64,000 nt of DNA from Panorpa germanica. Its lineage: Eukaryota; Arthropoda; Insecta; Mecoptera; Panorpidae. The stretch spans positions 11,925,001-11,989,000 of the forward strand of contig OY783220.1 of NCBI GenBank assembly GCA_963678705.1, in the 5' to 3' direction. Made by a program: the position numbers and the translations under genes. Below the pieces are notes generated by a model. That model searched no databases. It was given only the letters and a program-made list of their open reading frames with translations, and had not been told where the DNA came from. Positions 48,861 to 60,750 of this stretch are shown in pieces (position 1 is the stretch's first letter; the number at the start of each line of letters is the position of its first letter).

Positions 48861-49366
48861 TCTCTTTCCCACTCACTGTTTTGATATTTAATTTACTGTT
48901 TTTATTTAATATTGTAATCTAAATTTCAGGTTTTCGTTAAAACATTCATTTTCACATTTGTGTTTTAATTTAAGTTTAGTTAATTTAGTTGGTGCATACG
49001 CATCGTTAGTAATATAAATTTGGACAATTCGACAAAATTGTATGTGAAATAATTAAAATTGCTATTTTTAATAATAATTAATAATAGAAATTGTTTTCTC
49101 TTCTATATTTTTCAAAAACTGACATTAAACTTCTTTTAAAAGTAAATCCTACTGCATTTTTACAGATTGTTTGGAGGTTATAGTTTTTCTTAATTTAATA
49201 TTTTTAATTAAAAACATTGGATCTTGTAAGGTTTTAAAAAAAAACTAAGAAAACTTAAAAAATAAATAAAATTAAAAATGGTAATGTGAATGACTACGCG
49301 TATTGCCATATGGTAAACAATTTAAATCAAATACAAAATAAAATTAAAGTAGTGAGCGGGAATGAT
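48861..49366. mobile_element. ~506-bp TIR element
   Basis: The left end TCTCTTTCCCACTCACTG pairs with the reverse complement of the right end, ATCATTCCCGCTCACTAC; AT-rich homology continues inward for about 45 bp. The interior is shared with 54850-55266. There is no coding capacity. Confidence 0.55.
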
Positions 49367-51286
49367 ACTTATTTCTTGCAAAAAGCACTTCCAATCTTAG
49401 CAAAAGTGACTCACCATCAGTCGGTAAAAAGCAAAACCTAAACACTTTTCAATTATAAACATAAAATTTTCCATTCCATAAAATTTTTAATATAATTTTT
49501 TTTTTATTTAAAATTTTTTTCAAATCAAATAAAATATTACACTTGACTAAACCGTTGTAGCACATATGTGGTTTTTAATAAAAAGTGAAGCCAATTTAAA
49601 AATATTAAATAAAATTATACAATACAATAACTTTAAAAAGGGGGTGTAACCATACCACATCACGGTGGCGTTCTGTCAGTGATGCCAACTTAACCCCATC
49701 ACCCTTTAGCCGGTAACAGCGCTACAAAGGAATGGCGGATCAAATTTAAAGTGAACATGTGGCTAAATTAAAAAGTGTCAACATTTTAAAATGTTAGCGG
49801 GATTAGTAGAATTGTAGAGAAGCAGTTCCGCATTCTAGGAGTGGGGAAAAACTTAAAAATACCGCCATTTTTAATAATAATGCCTGCCACCAATAATATA
49901 TATATTTTAATAAGCATTACTTTTATTTAAAATGCCCAAATTTGTATAAATCTGTGTTTCGCTTGGAACTTGAATTTACCCTAACTCTGAGAAACTACAC
50001 TAGAAAGTGCAACCCTATTTTTTTTTTTTGAAAAAGTAATGCTACAAGTCATGAACACAAGCGACTACTGAGGCGAACTAAAACTACCACAGAGAACCGC
50101 TGCTGCTGGCTTGACAGTGAGGTAGGAGATAAGCAAGCAAGCAGACGCTATGCTCGACTAGAAAGAAACACAGAGAACACTCGGCAGCTATCTCTCTCTT
50201 TGCCTTTATCGCAGTATTCAGTCTCTTGCGCACTCTAATCTTATACCTCTATGGAAACTACAGATATTGTATATTCCATTGGAAAGAAATACTTAGAAAG
50301 GAAATGTGATCAAATAGAGTTGATTTGCTTTTAAACGCAACATACATTAGATTACTTCTAGAATTTGCATCAGCACTTTGACAGCTCCGTCCGTTATGGT
50401 TCCCTACACCCTACAACGTGTTTTAGTTTTCCCGATACAATCCTAGTAACAGCATTAATCACACTCGATATATTTTTTAACATTTGGACACTTTAACGTG
50501 TGTATTTACTCAATTGACTTCATTCTCCACCTCTCCTCCTTCCATAACCCCTCCTTCCCCTTCTATACGTTACATTCTGTTATTTTTAACAATTATGCAA
50601 TGACAGAAGGGTACAAAAGGGTGTAAACTCGTATTCAAAATGCTATTTCATTTAGTTACATCAGTATTTTGGATTTGCTGTTTCATTTCAGTGTTATCTG
50701 TTGAGCATTATGGATTTACCGATATATTTGGAACCCCCTGTAGACCTATAGACACTGAAATTATATAATTTGTGTGCAAATTTGTGTGGCATCTATTGTG
50801 AATATGTAATATTCTGTATTGAAATTTTGTGATAAAACTGATTGAATTTCACCAATAAAATGTATAGAGCATACAGAAATTTTTTATTGGATGCGATAGT
50901 AAAACGAATATATTTTACTATAATAAAATATCGAGCTCGATGGCATATTGGGCAGATAACGTTTATGCAGATAAATACAATGTATCACAAAATGCATGGA
51001 GCATAACAAGTAAGGTGCAAGGATCGGGCAACGAAAAGAGACGTAGTTAACGCGACTATCCGCTTGGAGCGCTGTGAACGTAACCTAGAAACTATCTGTC
51101 AAAAAAAAAAAACACGAACTTAATCAAAAACAATACGAATTATTCGTTAATATAAGACTCAATACAAAAGTTTACTTTATCTTGAACTTACTACATTAAC
51201 AGCAAAAACACTTTTACTAAAACTTAGGTTAGAAATCTTGACGCGACTCTGGCGGACTAAAATTGAACCGTAAGATCAAAGTCTTA
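49367..51286. other. No gene recognised
   Basis: The segment 50080-50240 is less AT-rich but has no long frame. It might be an untranslated exon or a regulatory region; nothing in the sequence decides this. Confidence 0.35.
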
Positions 51287-51290
51287 TTAA

Positions 51291-51624
51291 GGTAAAACGA
51301 TACTTGGCCATTTTTTATTCACGAAATATAGATGGCGATACTATACAGCACGTTAAATATTATCAAAAAAAACATGTTTTTTATGTTTAAATCGTTTTAT
51401 GTCAGTAACTATAAACGCGAATCAAAATCTAAAGCTGCAATTAGTTAGATGAATAACGTATCTACATTTTAAGTTTTCTTCCACTGACTTTTAATGAGTT
51501 GGAATCGCAAAAATAAGTTTTGAAAATGAATATTGCTATATTTTCTAGTTAAATTCCAATTTTTATATGACTGGTAACATTTCTAAGGGTTTGTCTTAAA
51601 TTTTATAACCTTTATAACCTTTTC
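51291..51624 (+). mobile_element. Family B element lacking the long right TIR
   Basis: TTAA (51287-51290) precedes GGTAAAACGATACTTGGCC. About 325 bp match the complete copy at 47675. Homology stops after TTTATAACCTTTATA, the same point as in copy 23875. Another TTAA occurs at 51625, which may or may not be the right target site. Confidence 0.7.
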
Positions 51625-51628
51625 TTAA

Positions 51629-53378
51629 ACTTTAAACTTTCTTACTGAGTATATTAAAAAGTTATGGTCCATAAATATAAGTCTCTATTTTTCAGACAGT
51701 AATTAATAATAATAATTAAATAATTAGTCAACAATGTATATCTTTAATATCCCTTTATTAAATATGTTGACTTAGCTATCTCAACATTGAACCTGCCCTT
51801 TGACCTCTATCATAATCCCAGTTGATAACCCCGTATCAATGCATGAGTATGTATATTGTATACATTATTATATAAGTAATGACATAACCTCACATATTAT
51901 CTTAAACCTAACCTAATGTGACCAGTCGTCCCTAATTTTAACCCCAACCCTAACTACGACCATAACAACCCCTCGATTCTAACATAAAACTCTATATGTA
52001 TATTCACTAGTGCTAGAGCCCTTATGTTAGACAATCTCTGAGGGTGATTTGACACCTCTTAGAACGAATTAGGGTGAAATGTATTAAAGCAAAACCTTCA
52101 AGCAAGATATTTTGATAGAGTGAGAAATAAATACATTATATTTTATGTAATAAAAAGAGATGGATTATGAAATTTTATTTATTAAATAGTTACAGTGAGT
52201 TGCATTTGCAGAAGTTTCGTGTTTCTCTATTTTGGGTGTTATAATAATTAAATTTGTAATAATAGAGTAGTAAAATACTGAATTATATTCGATTAGAAAT
52301 ACATTTTTGATAAAAATGTTTAAAACTACGTTTCGCATATACCATTCGCGTTCTCTCTGGTTTAAACTTCCTTTTTGGATTGAAATCCTTGTTTTGTCAA
52401 CCAAAGTTATGCAATCAACCATCGCTATTATTTAACGACGACGTATTTATTAGAGCTGGACACTCTTGGAAAATATTTTTACGTCATAATTAAGTTCAGC
52501 CAAAAATATACAATATTTTGGTGGCAAATAATCATGAAAAGTAATAACTGTTTCCAAAACATCATTTATTTTGTCATTTCTGAACGCAGCCTCCATTCAT
52601 CTCCGTTAACACTCCGTAAATAGTCGAACGTGACAGATTGAGAAGTGTCACGAAGCAACTAAGACCAGGACGGTAAAGGGAAGCTGTGCGAGAGGAAGCG
52701 ATGGTGGGATGGGAGAGTAGTAGAGATGTAACTCTATAAAACATAGAAATGAGATATTTCTTTGATTGAATTCTTCGGATTGACTCATGACTCTCTTCTC
52801 TTACTAGAATCTGAGGATTAGGGTGTCCATGCTTTGCGCGGGCATTTGACATGTAACTGTCAAATAGGTTACAACGTTACTGCAACTGTAAGAGAGTTAC
52901 TACTGTAATATATTCACAGGGTCATTCAAAATGTTCAGCCAAATAAAAATTAATTTATTATTCAGCAGAGTTTGGCGAGATTTAAAAACGCAATTTGTAA
53001 CAAGAAATGAGTAAGTCAAAATGTAAACCATGCGACTTACACATCTTAATAGGGCACTGATTAATAATTGTGAACATAGCTCCTGTATAACTTTACTTAA
53101 TATGGTGTTAATAATTTCAGAAATTGTTTTAAAAGTGCACCTGTTTTCGAGAAATCGGTATTCGTAAATTTCCGTACAAAAAAATGGTGTATTTTGTTTA
53201 AGGTTGAAATAGACTATATCGTTTTGCTAATTTAATGAAAGGTACTTTGAAGCCACCACTTTAGAATAAAGACATATTTTAAAAAAACTTTCTTACACTT
53301 AAATGTGTATTTCACTTGAGTAGGAATTCTTGAAATTATTATTTCTAGCGCCTGGAGTAGAATATTCCTGAGTCTTGC
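51629..53378. other. No recognised gene; doubtful 92-codon frame
   Basis: The minus-strand frame 52574-52852 is the longest here and lies in a less AT-rich patch. Its product resembles no family I can name. Confidence 0.35.
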
Positions 53379-53564
53379 GAACAATGATCGTGATCGAACA
53401 GATATGATTTATATGAGTGAAATATTTTACGAAATACTTTTAAAAGAGCATTTATGAACTATAATAATAATTAATAATAAAATTCAGGAATAGTACAGGA
53501 ATACTCTTTTAAAAGTGATTCGTAAAATGTTTCACTCATATAAATCAGATCACGATCATTGTTC
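53379..53564. repeat. 186-bp long hairpin
   Basis: GAACAATGATCGTGATC, TGATTTATATGAGTGAAA and CTTTTAAAAGAG on the left recur in order on the reverse complement of the right. Each arm is about 65-73 bp with a few mismatches and one 8-bp gap, around a loop of about 45 nt. It could be a small foldback element or a hairpin-RNA locus. Confidence 0.7.
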
Positions 53565-54849
53565 ATCAATGGTCACGACATTTCGAGACACTCTGTGCAT
53601 ATATGAGTTGCTAGTATTAAATATAATACAAGTATAATAAGTAACTATAGTAACGCCAAACAAATGACAGCAGATAAAGAGAATAAAGTCCCCTTAATAA
53701 CATAAATGTCGAGTGATTGATTCAGACGGTATAGCATAGAGATCGTTTCCCCTTTCACTACACTCCTACCCCCTTTATGTCCACCCCATCTGAAAAGAAA
53801 TTAATTGCTTTTTCAATTAACTAATTGAACCAAGATGTTTGCGATTTTGTTGAATTATTTTTGGATTTATTTTTATATTAGGGTGTTTATGTATTATTTG
53901 ATTTTGTATAATCATTGTTAACATGGATTAACTTTAAGTCAGTTACTTCGGTATATAATGAAACTAGGTACTCAACCAGCGAAACTTTTGGTTATCACCT
54001 TTAAAAAACCCTGCATCATAAATACAAAAACGTTTCAATTGCCATCATTATGCTCGCATCATTAATTCTCCTTCAATGACGATAAAATGACGTTCGCATT
54101 GACGGTGAGTGACCCTTAGGGCCCGATTATCGATTAACATTAACCCGTAATACAATGCGGATCTCGCGGATAAAATAGCGCCCTTAAATCCAAGAACATA
54201 TCATTAAATTTATCTCCAACATTAACATCATTTGACCCTTGAAAAGGTTTTGTAACGGGCAACCAAAAAATGCACGAAACAAAAAAGAAAAAGGACCATA
54301 TGTGTACAAAGCTTAATGTGATATAAATATTTATTATTATTAACATCATAATTTACATTTATTAAAATCTATTACAAGAGGTCAAAGAGCGCATGTGTAA
54401 TGTGTACAAGGGGTCACTGTTAAAACTTTATGACCCATTGGTCAATTTGTTCTTCTTTGTTCGCAGTATGTAATGGTCTCATGGAATTCTATAGGCTTAT
54501 TTATTTGATTGTTTCTTACCTTTTAAATCATAAATAAATGTTGGCAAGTTTTTAATTTGAAAATTATTCAACGTAATATATTCATAACGACTTTAGATTG
54601 TGTGTTAACGGTAAGAGGTTTTATGCTACATTGTAGTTAGATTGTTACTAAGTTACTTCTCATACGGTTGGCTGCATTGTGCTTGGGAATTTATTGAAAT
54701 ATGTTCATGAGCTTCATTAATAGTTCTAGAGTTAATTAATGGTCCATGTGTTGATGCAGATAAAGATTTATCGAAAAAAAGAGAAGAGAAATATGTTTTT
54801 TTATTAAAAATTACCATACATTGTGAAACAAAAGAGTCAGAGTTCCATT

Positions 54850-55266
54850 CCTTAATATTGTAATCTAGATTTCAGGTTCTCGTTTAAGCATTCCTTTTCA
54901 TATTTGTGTTTTAATTTAAGTTTAGTTAATTTAGTTGATGCGTATGCATCGTTAGTAATATAAATTTGACAGTTCGACAAAATTTTATGTGAAATAATTA
55001 AAATTGTAATTTTTAATAACAATTAGTAATAGAAATTGTTTTCACTTCTATATTTTTCAAAAACTGACATTAAACTTCTTTTAAAAATAAATCCTAGTGC
55101 ATTTTGACAGATTGTCACATTTTGGAGGTTATAATATGATATAGTTTATCATAATTTAAAACATTGGACTTTGTAAGGTTCTAAAAAAACTAAGAAAATT
55201 TGAAAAATAAATTAAATTAAGTACAAAATATAAAATTAAATTAGAACAGTGAGTGGCAATGATAGT
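54850..55266 (+). mobile_element. Second copy of the 48861 element, left-truncated
   Basis: From TTAATATTGTAATCTAGA to CAGTGAGTGGCAATGATA the sequence follows 48918-49366. A segment of about 60 bp present in the first copy is absent, and the left TIR is missing. Confidence 0.6.
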
Positions 55267-56870
55267 TTACATATTTGAGGTTAATTTTAATTGTATGTTA
55301 ATTATTTATAATCAAGCATTGCAATGTTATAACGATTGTAAACTTAAGTGGCTTTTAGCAGACGCAGTCGTGAGACAGGCGCAGACGCAATAAAACTAAG
55401 ATTTGATGATTCCATTCGTCAGTAGTCATGATGTCGACTCTGAGAGGTGCATTCCTTTAAATATTATAAATATTTTTATTAATGGATGTTAATAGCCTTC
55501 CTCACTTCACCAACAACCTGACACTAATACATTAACATGATAATAATACTTTTATAATATTTACAATTTTTAATAGCATATTTGTAGATAATATTTTTAC
55601 TGGTCGTAATGGATATTCCAGGAACTAAATCCAGGTACATCAGTAATACCAACATGATATGTTTGTTGCCAACTTAGAAAAAAATAATGTTTATAAAAAT
55701 GAATAGTTTTGCCTTTAGCATTTGTCAAGTGTGGTATGAATCGAGTCACGAAGGAAGATATGGAGTAGAATGCAGACACTAGCTAGAAGATGCAATTTAT
55801 TGGATAAGTCTCAAGAGGTAGGTTAAGGTAAGTGTCCACAGGTTCGAGGATGCGCACGGATAATGCCCTCTTTGGATGTTTAGCCCCTTGCATCGATCTG
55901 TTCTCTTGTAAAACGTTTTAAAACAGTTGTCTTGTAATACCTTGTACTACCTTTTAGACGCTTTAAAGCTGACATAAAAATTACTTAAACTCACTTATAG
56001 TCTATTTTTATATATGTTAGCGAGACAGCAGTTTTGAGTGAGTGCGCCTGAGAGTGAGTGGGACATATACCTGGATAATAGCCGCCTGGTCAAGATAGCA
56101 GATAGGCATAGGGTCATTGTACATACTAACACTACTCAATCTTACACATTTTGTTCATCAGAAAGTGATGTCTGGTGGAACTGGAATCTTGGACTAATTG
56201 TAGTTAAGTCGTAAAATAAACAAATGCAAAGTATCATTTACTCCTTTCCTTTATCATTCTTCTAAGTATACTAAGTGCAGCAATTTAACAGGTCGCTTGA
56301 CACATAGTTCCATTTAAATGTTGTGCTATTACAATCTGAATATAAATATTAACAATTATGCCATCACGCAGCTCAACGCAACCTCGAAACGTCGCGCATG
56401 TCAGTTAGCAAAAGGATGGGACACGGGCCGTCGAGTACCGAGGTCGTCACAGCTGTCATCCTAGCTATCGGTACTAGACTCTCGCATTATAATTGATGCA
56501 TCAAAATGCACGACGCATTATAAAAGATAAATACAATATAAAATTCAAGAGAAAAATATACTTGAGTGGCTATTCCATTGAATGGAGAGTACGGGCAGTA
56601 GTAAGTAGTTAGCAAATGATAAATAAAACAAAACGCAAGCGGTGTATTGTTAGATGACCTCAAGTACCTTTAAGTGCTGCACTAGAGGGTCAAAGTTCAC
56701 GAGATAAGCAAGAGTAAATAGAACATGGAAAAATAAAATAAGAATATCAAACTTTATAGACAAAGAAAGTACGTTTTAAAGTTTTGAAAGCAACGTTACG
56801 AACATTACAACTCAGCTATTGTTATTAAGGAGTTAAAATAGTTATGTAAGGTTACCAATTATTTATATTT
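55267..56870. other. AT-rich, no recognised feature
   Basis: The only signal is an ACGACGCATTATA motif near 56510, matching one end of the mini element at 36379. Confidence 0.4.
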
Positions 56871-57484
56871 AATTTCTTATGTCCCATATCTTAATTTCTA
56901 TAAAAGTGTCCTATATATTGACAAAGTGGGTTACTAGAACCTCAAATGTTTAATTATTTTTTAATAACTCCTTATATGTTAGGAGATATTAACAATTAAA
57001 AAAGTCATTTTTTCTCCTTAATTATTAAAGGTATTCAACGTTGTACAACATTCCAAATGCATGTGACTTCATAACCGATACCAACTTTACAGCTCATAAA
57101 TCTCTGCTATATGTATTTATATATCAAAATATCAAATATTATTTACAGCTATTTCAGGGAACAATAAAATTTCAATATTATGTCTGCCATAACAGGGTTA
57201 AATAAAATGAAAACTTATTATTCTTTGACTTGACTTGATTATTTCGACTACCAACAGCTACAAAACATTACCACAGCACTGACCTACTCAACAAATAACT
57301 GAAGTATAAAATGCATTTCACGTCATATAAATGGCCGACCATTTCTAGCGCTAAAACTACAATTCAAATTTTTAATTGCTATATCTCCGTCAAAATTTAG
57401 ATATTTAATAAAATAGACACGCCAATACACATTTATTAACATCACTTTATATCGACCACTGAAAAATGAGGACACAAGCCCATT
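56871..57484 (+). mobile_element. Family A MITE, copy with decayed left end
   Basis: This 614-bp copy has a degenerate left end (AATTTCTTATGTCCCATATC against AATGGGCTTGTGTCCTATGT) and an intact right end GGACACAAGCCCATT. The interior is colinear with 22352 and 38417. Confidence 0.82.
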
Positions 57485-58823
57485 AGGCTTTACTAATTTA
57501 GGGTTGTATCAGGTAACAAACATCATACGCCTACCAACATTATCAAGTCAACCATTCTAACATTCATTTATTCCGCTGTTTGTATTTCATACATTCATTA
57601 AGTATTCTCATTATTTCTTTAAGTGGTTCTTTCGAAATAAGACTCTTCACAATAAATATGTAAGTGGACTTGAACAAATAATCATAAACAAACATAAAAT
57701 AAAAATAAAACAACCGCTAATTTAGATAAACTAAGAACGGAGATATGGACAATGGACGATCAACACTAATTAGCAGAAACAATTATGAATGTCATGATAT
57801 GGCGTAGTGGGTATTAGGACAAGCTCATATTAAATGACTTATGTCTGCATCGACAGGGTGGTCAACAAGAAAATGGTAGTTTTAAATACATTTGTATCGC
57901 AAATTATGATTGTTAATAAATAAATCTAGACTGCAATGGTAATTGACTAGCATTACTTGAAATGTATATTAATAAGACTTTAAAATAGTTAGGAGGTCCG
58001 GGTTTGATTTCCGTAGATGAAATAAACATATTCCCATGATTGGCAAAGAAATAACTCCAAATAATAAACAAATCTATAAAATTCACAACTTTTATATTAT
58101 AATAATTAAAAGATATGACCAGCTGTTAAAATCGCGGTTATATAACAAATATTTGTAAATCCCCTGTTCTTTAAAGAGCAACACCGTCGTTCTCTACAGA
58201 TAAGACGATAAAACACTCATTTTCCTATTTATGACATGACCATAAAATAAATGTAAAACATCAAGTCATTTTTGTTATCTTAAAATGTTTTAAAGTTATT
58301 ATAATTAAAATTAAAAACAAAAGATTTACTTTACTTTAAAAATAAGTGTTTTTATGATAGTTACTTTAGGATAATAAGTTAATGTGTTACTTTGTAATAT
58401 TACTGGATAAAACTTCAAATTGATTTGCATCTTACGACGACTGAGAACTAGAAAGACGAAGTGTGAAAAAATAAGGCAGAAATTGAGTCCTCTATCAAAT
58501 TGATAATAGCTATTTTTATCTGAAGATCAATTGGTAAGAAAACATTGGAAAGAAACCGTTTATAGGCATCATTTTTTCAAGATGGATGAAATATTCAGAA
58601 TCAGTACACCCAAGTTGGTTAGAAAAGTTTATTCAATAACTTTTCGGCCTATTTACTGATTTCAGACTCAATTTTAGATTTTGAAACAGTCAGGAATAAT
58701 TAGGGTTTACTAATTACAAATAATAAGTTCCGATTACGTCACTTTCTCAGGTATAGCAGACAAATGTGCATTCCAGAGTTGCTTATGTTAAGATAAGACT
58801 GAAGCTAGAGTAGTACCAGGGTT

Positions 58824-59330
58824 GTACTAAGAGTCTTAGACCCTCCGCACACGAGGCGACTGGTTGTAAACCTTAGCCCAAAATCTGCCCGAACTGAATG
58901 AGAATGGAACTGTGTTGTTAGCGAGAGAACGAACGTGTATTTGAGTGAGAGAAAATACAAGGCACGAATGAAACTAAACTGGTAGTCGAGCCGTGTATCG
59001 TGACTATAGAATTTTTAACAATAGGAAAACAGGGGATTCTATTGTGTTATATTTGATTGTATGTATGTATTTAAATATTTTTCAATAGTATTCGTAAACA
59101 TCTCTGATGATGAAACCAACAATCCCCTGCGACCGAGAAATATAGTCGCTGAACATATGCTCAAAACCAGTTTAAAATCAGTTTAGTTACGTTCGTGCCG
59201 TGTGTTTTATTTCACTCGTAAACACGTTCATTCTCTCACTAGCAACACAGTTGCATTCTCATTCGCCTCGGGTAGATTCGGGGCTAAGGTTTGCAACCTG
59301 TCGCTCCAGGTGCGGACGACCTTAGAGTAC
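58824..59330. mobile_element. 507-bp element with TIRs of about 150 bp
   Basis: GTACT at the left and AGTAC at the right bound arms that match for about 150 bp. Left arm: CCGCAC, AACCTTAGCCC, GAATGAGAATGGAACTGTG and ACTAAACTGG; the right arm gives GAATGAGAATGCAACTGTG and the others on the reverse complement. The core is about 200 bp with no open frame. Such long arms suggest a Mutator-like or foldback non-autonomous element. A relative lies at 28470-28790. Confidence 0.75.
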
Positions 59331-60064
59331 AAAATCGCTAACAAAGCGAAATTTTCATTTACTTGATTCTTCTTCTACTTGTACATTCATTTTGTCCAAT
59401 CCGCTTTTCTGGCTCGAATTAATCAACAAAATATGACCGAATGAATTCCCTTTATGAGATATAACAATAACTGACAGGTCATCCAGGAATCCCAACTTCT
59501 GTTTGCTCTATTACGTGACTATAATTTAATTTAGATAATTAAATATCAGAAGAGTCAAAGTAATAAGTACAAATAATGTTGAACTGTTCTTCTCTGTTGC
59601 TTGTCTCTGGTCCCATGTGGTCATCGTTGTTGTATAACAATATGACATATCAAAGTAATGCCGGGGGTCACGTGACCATATCGTCAAGTCAAGTACACTC
59701 ATGTCAATGTCATTAGAAAAGAGAATTGCCCCGAACAATGACATACAACCACTCACACCCCTCCACCACTGGTGCCGGTTTAAGTCTTGTAAAACAGTGG
59801 TAAACAAGATTCGGTCTTTATCGAATCATCATAGGTATATAAAGAACCTGGTCTTAAATTTTTGGAGTTAGCCGGATTAAAAATAACCTTAGTGTTGGTA
59901 AACAATCCTTCCTGGTAACTAAAGGGTTTGATGAACGTTGTCTGGACTAGGACGCGAGGAGGTTGATGCAATCTCACGCCGCGTACTTTGGAAAAGGTAT
60001 GAACCTTAGCATTTGGTCCACATATTCAATATAAAACAATTAATCTTATACTGCTCTTATACTG

Positions 60065-60622
60065 GAAAATTTTTTAGCAATATTAAAAGCATTGGAAATT
60101 AATGAAAATATGAACAATAATAAAATTATAATAACAACGGATTTTTTAGGTGTTTTAAAAAATTTAAATTCTAATGATCACAAATCAAATGTATTTCAAT
60201 ATAATAAATGAAAATAATAGCATAAATATTATGTGAATACCGGGACATTGTGGAATAAGAGGAAACGAAATTGCGGATAAATTGGCGAAGTAATCAATAA
60301 ATTTGGAAATTGAAAATTTTTAATATAATCAAAAAATTAATTAGATTTCATTAACAAAAGTCAGTTAAAAGGAAGAGATTATTATATGTTACATCCAAAT
60401 TTAAGTAAGAAGAGATGGTTTAGAAATGAGTCCCGCAAAATTATATCAACTATAATCAGAATCAAAAGTAATCGTTTTAAAACTCCAGCTCACCTGTACA
60501 AAATTAATATTAAGTCTGACGATAGATGTCAATGTGGTGAAGAAGGAACTTTGGATCATATTATATTTGAATGCATAAATTATAGTTTAGAAAGATCAAA
60601 ATTCAATAGTGAAATATTTTAA
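60065..60622 (+). pseudogene. LINE RNase H domain and C-terminal knuckle, disrupted
   Basis: The first frame reads ENFLAILKALEINENMN, then IIITTDF, giving the RNase H glutamate and second aspartate. After stops comes M-stop-IPGHCGIRGNEIADKLAK, the last RNase H motif, with TGA in place of the tryptophan. From 60386 an open frame encodes KKRWFRNESRK, then CQCGEEGTLDHIIFEC, the zinc knuckle. Together these are the C-terminal third of an I/R1/LOA-type ORF2. The 3' region continues to about 60750 with a GGTGAAAAGTCTTAG stem. The reverse transcriptase is absent. Confidence 0.8.
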
Positions 60623-60750
60623 TTAATAATATAAAAATTAATTAGTGAATTATTTAAATATTTAGAAATTTGTTAAATAGAATTATAAAATGTGAAATAT
60701 GTATAAAAAATGTTTACTCTTAAAGGGTGAAAAGTCTTAGTCGGCCGCGC

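Noticed and set aside
51905-51965. CCTAA-like motifs resembling insect telomere repeat
   Set aside because: Only about two units are present (AACCTAACCTAA), with no array, so this is chance in AT-rich sequence.
57985-58020. B-box-like GTCCGGGTTTGATTTCCG
   Set aside because: It is isolated, without an A box or flanking repeat homology.
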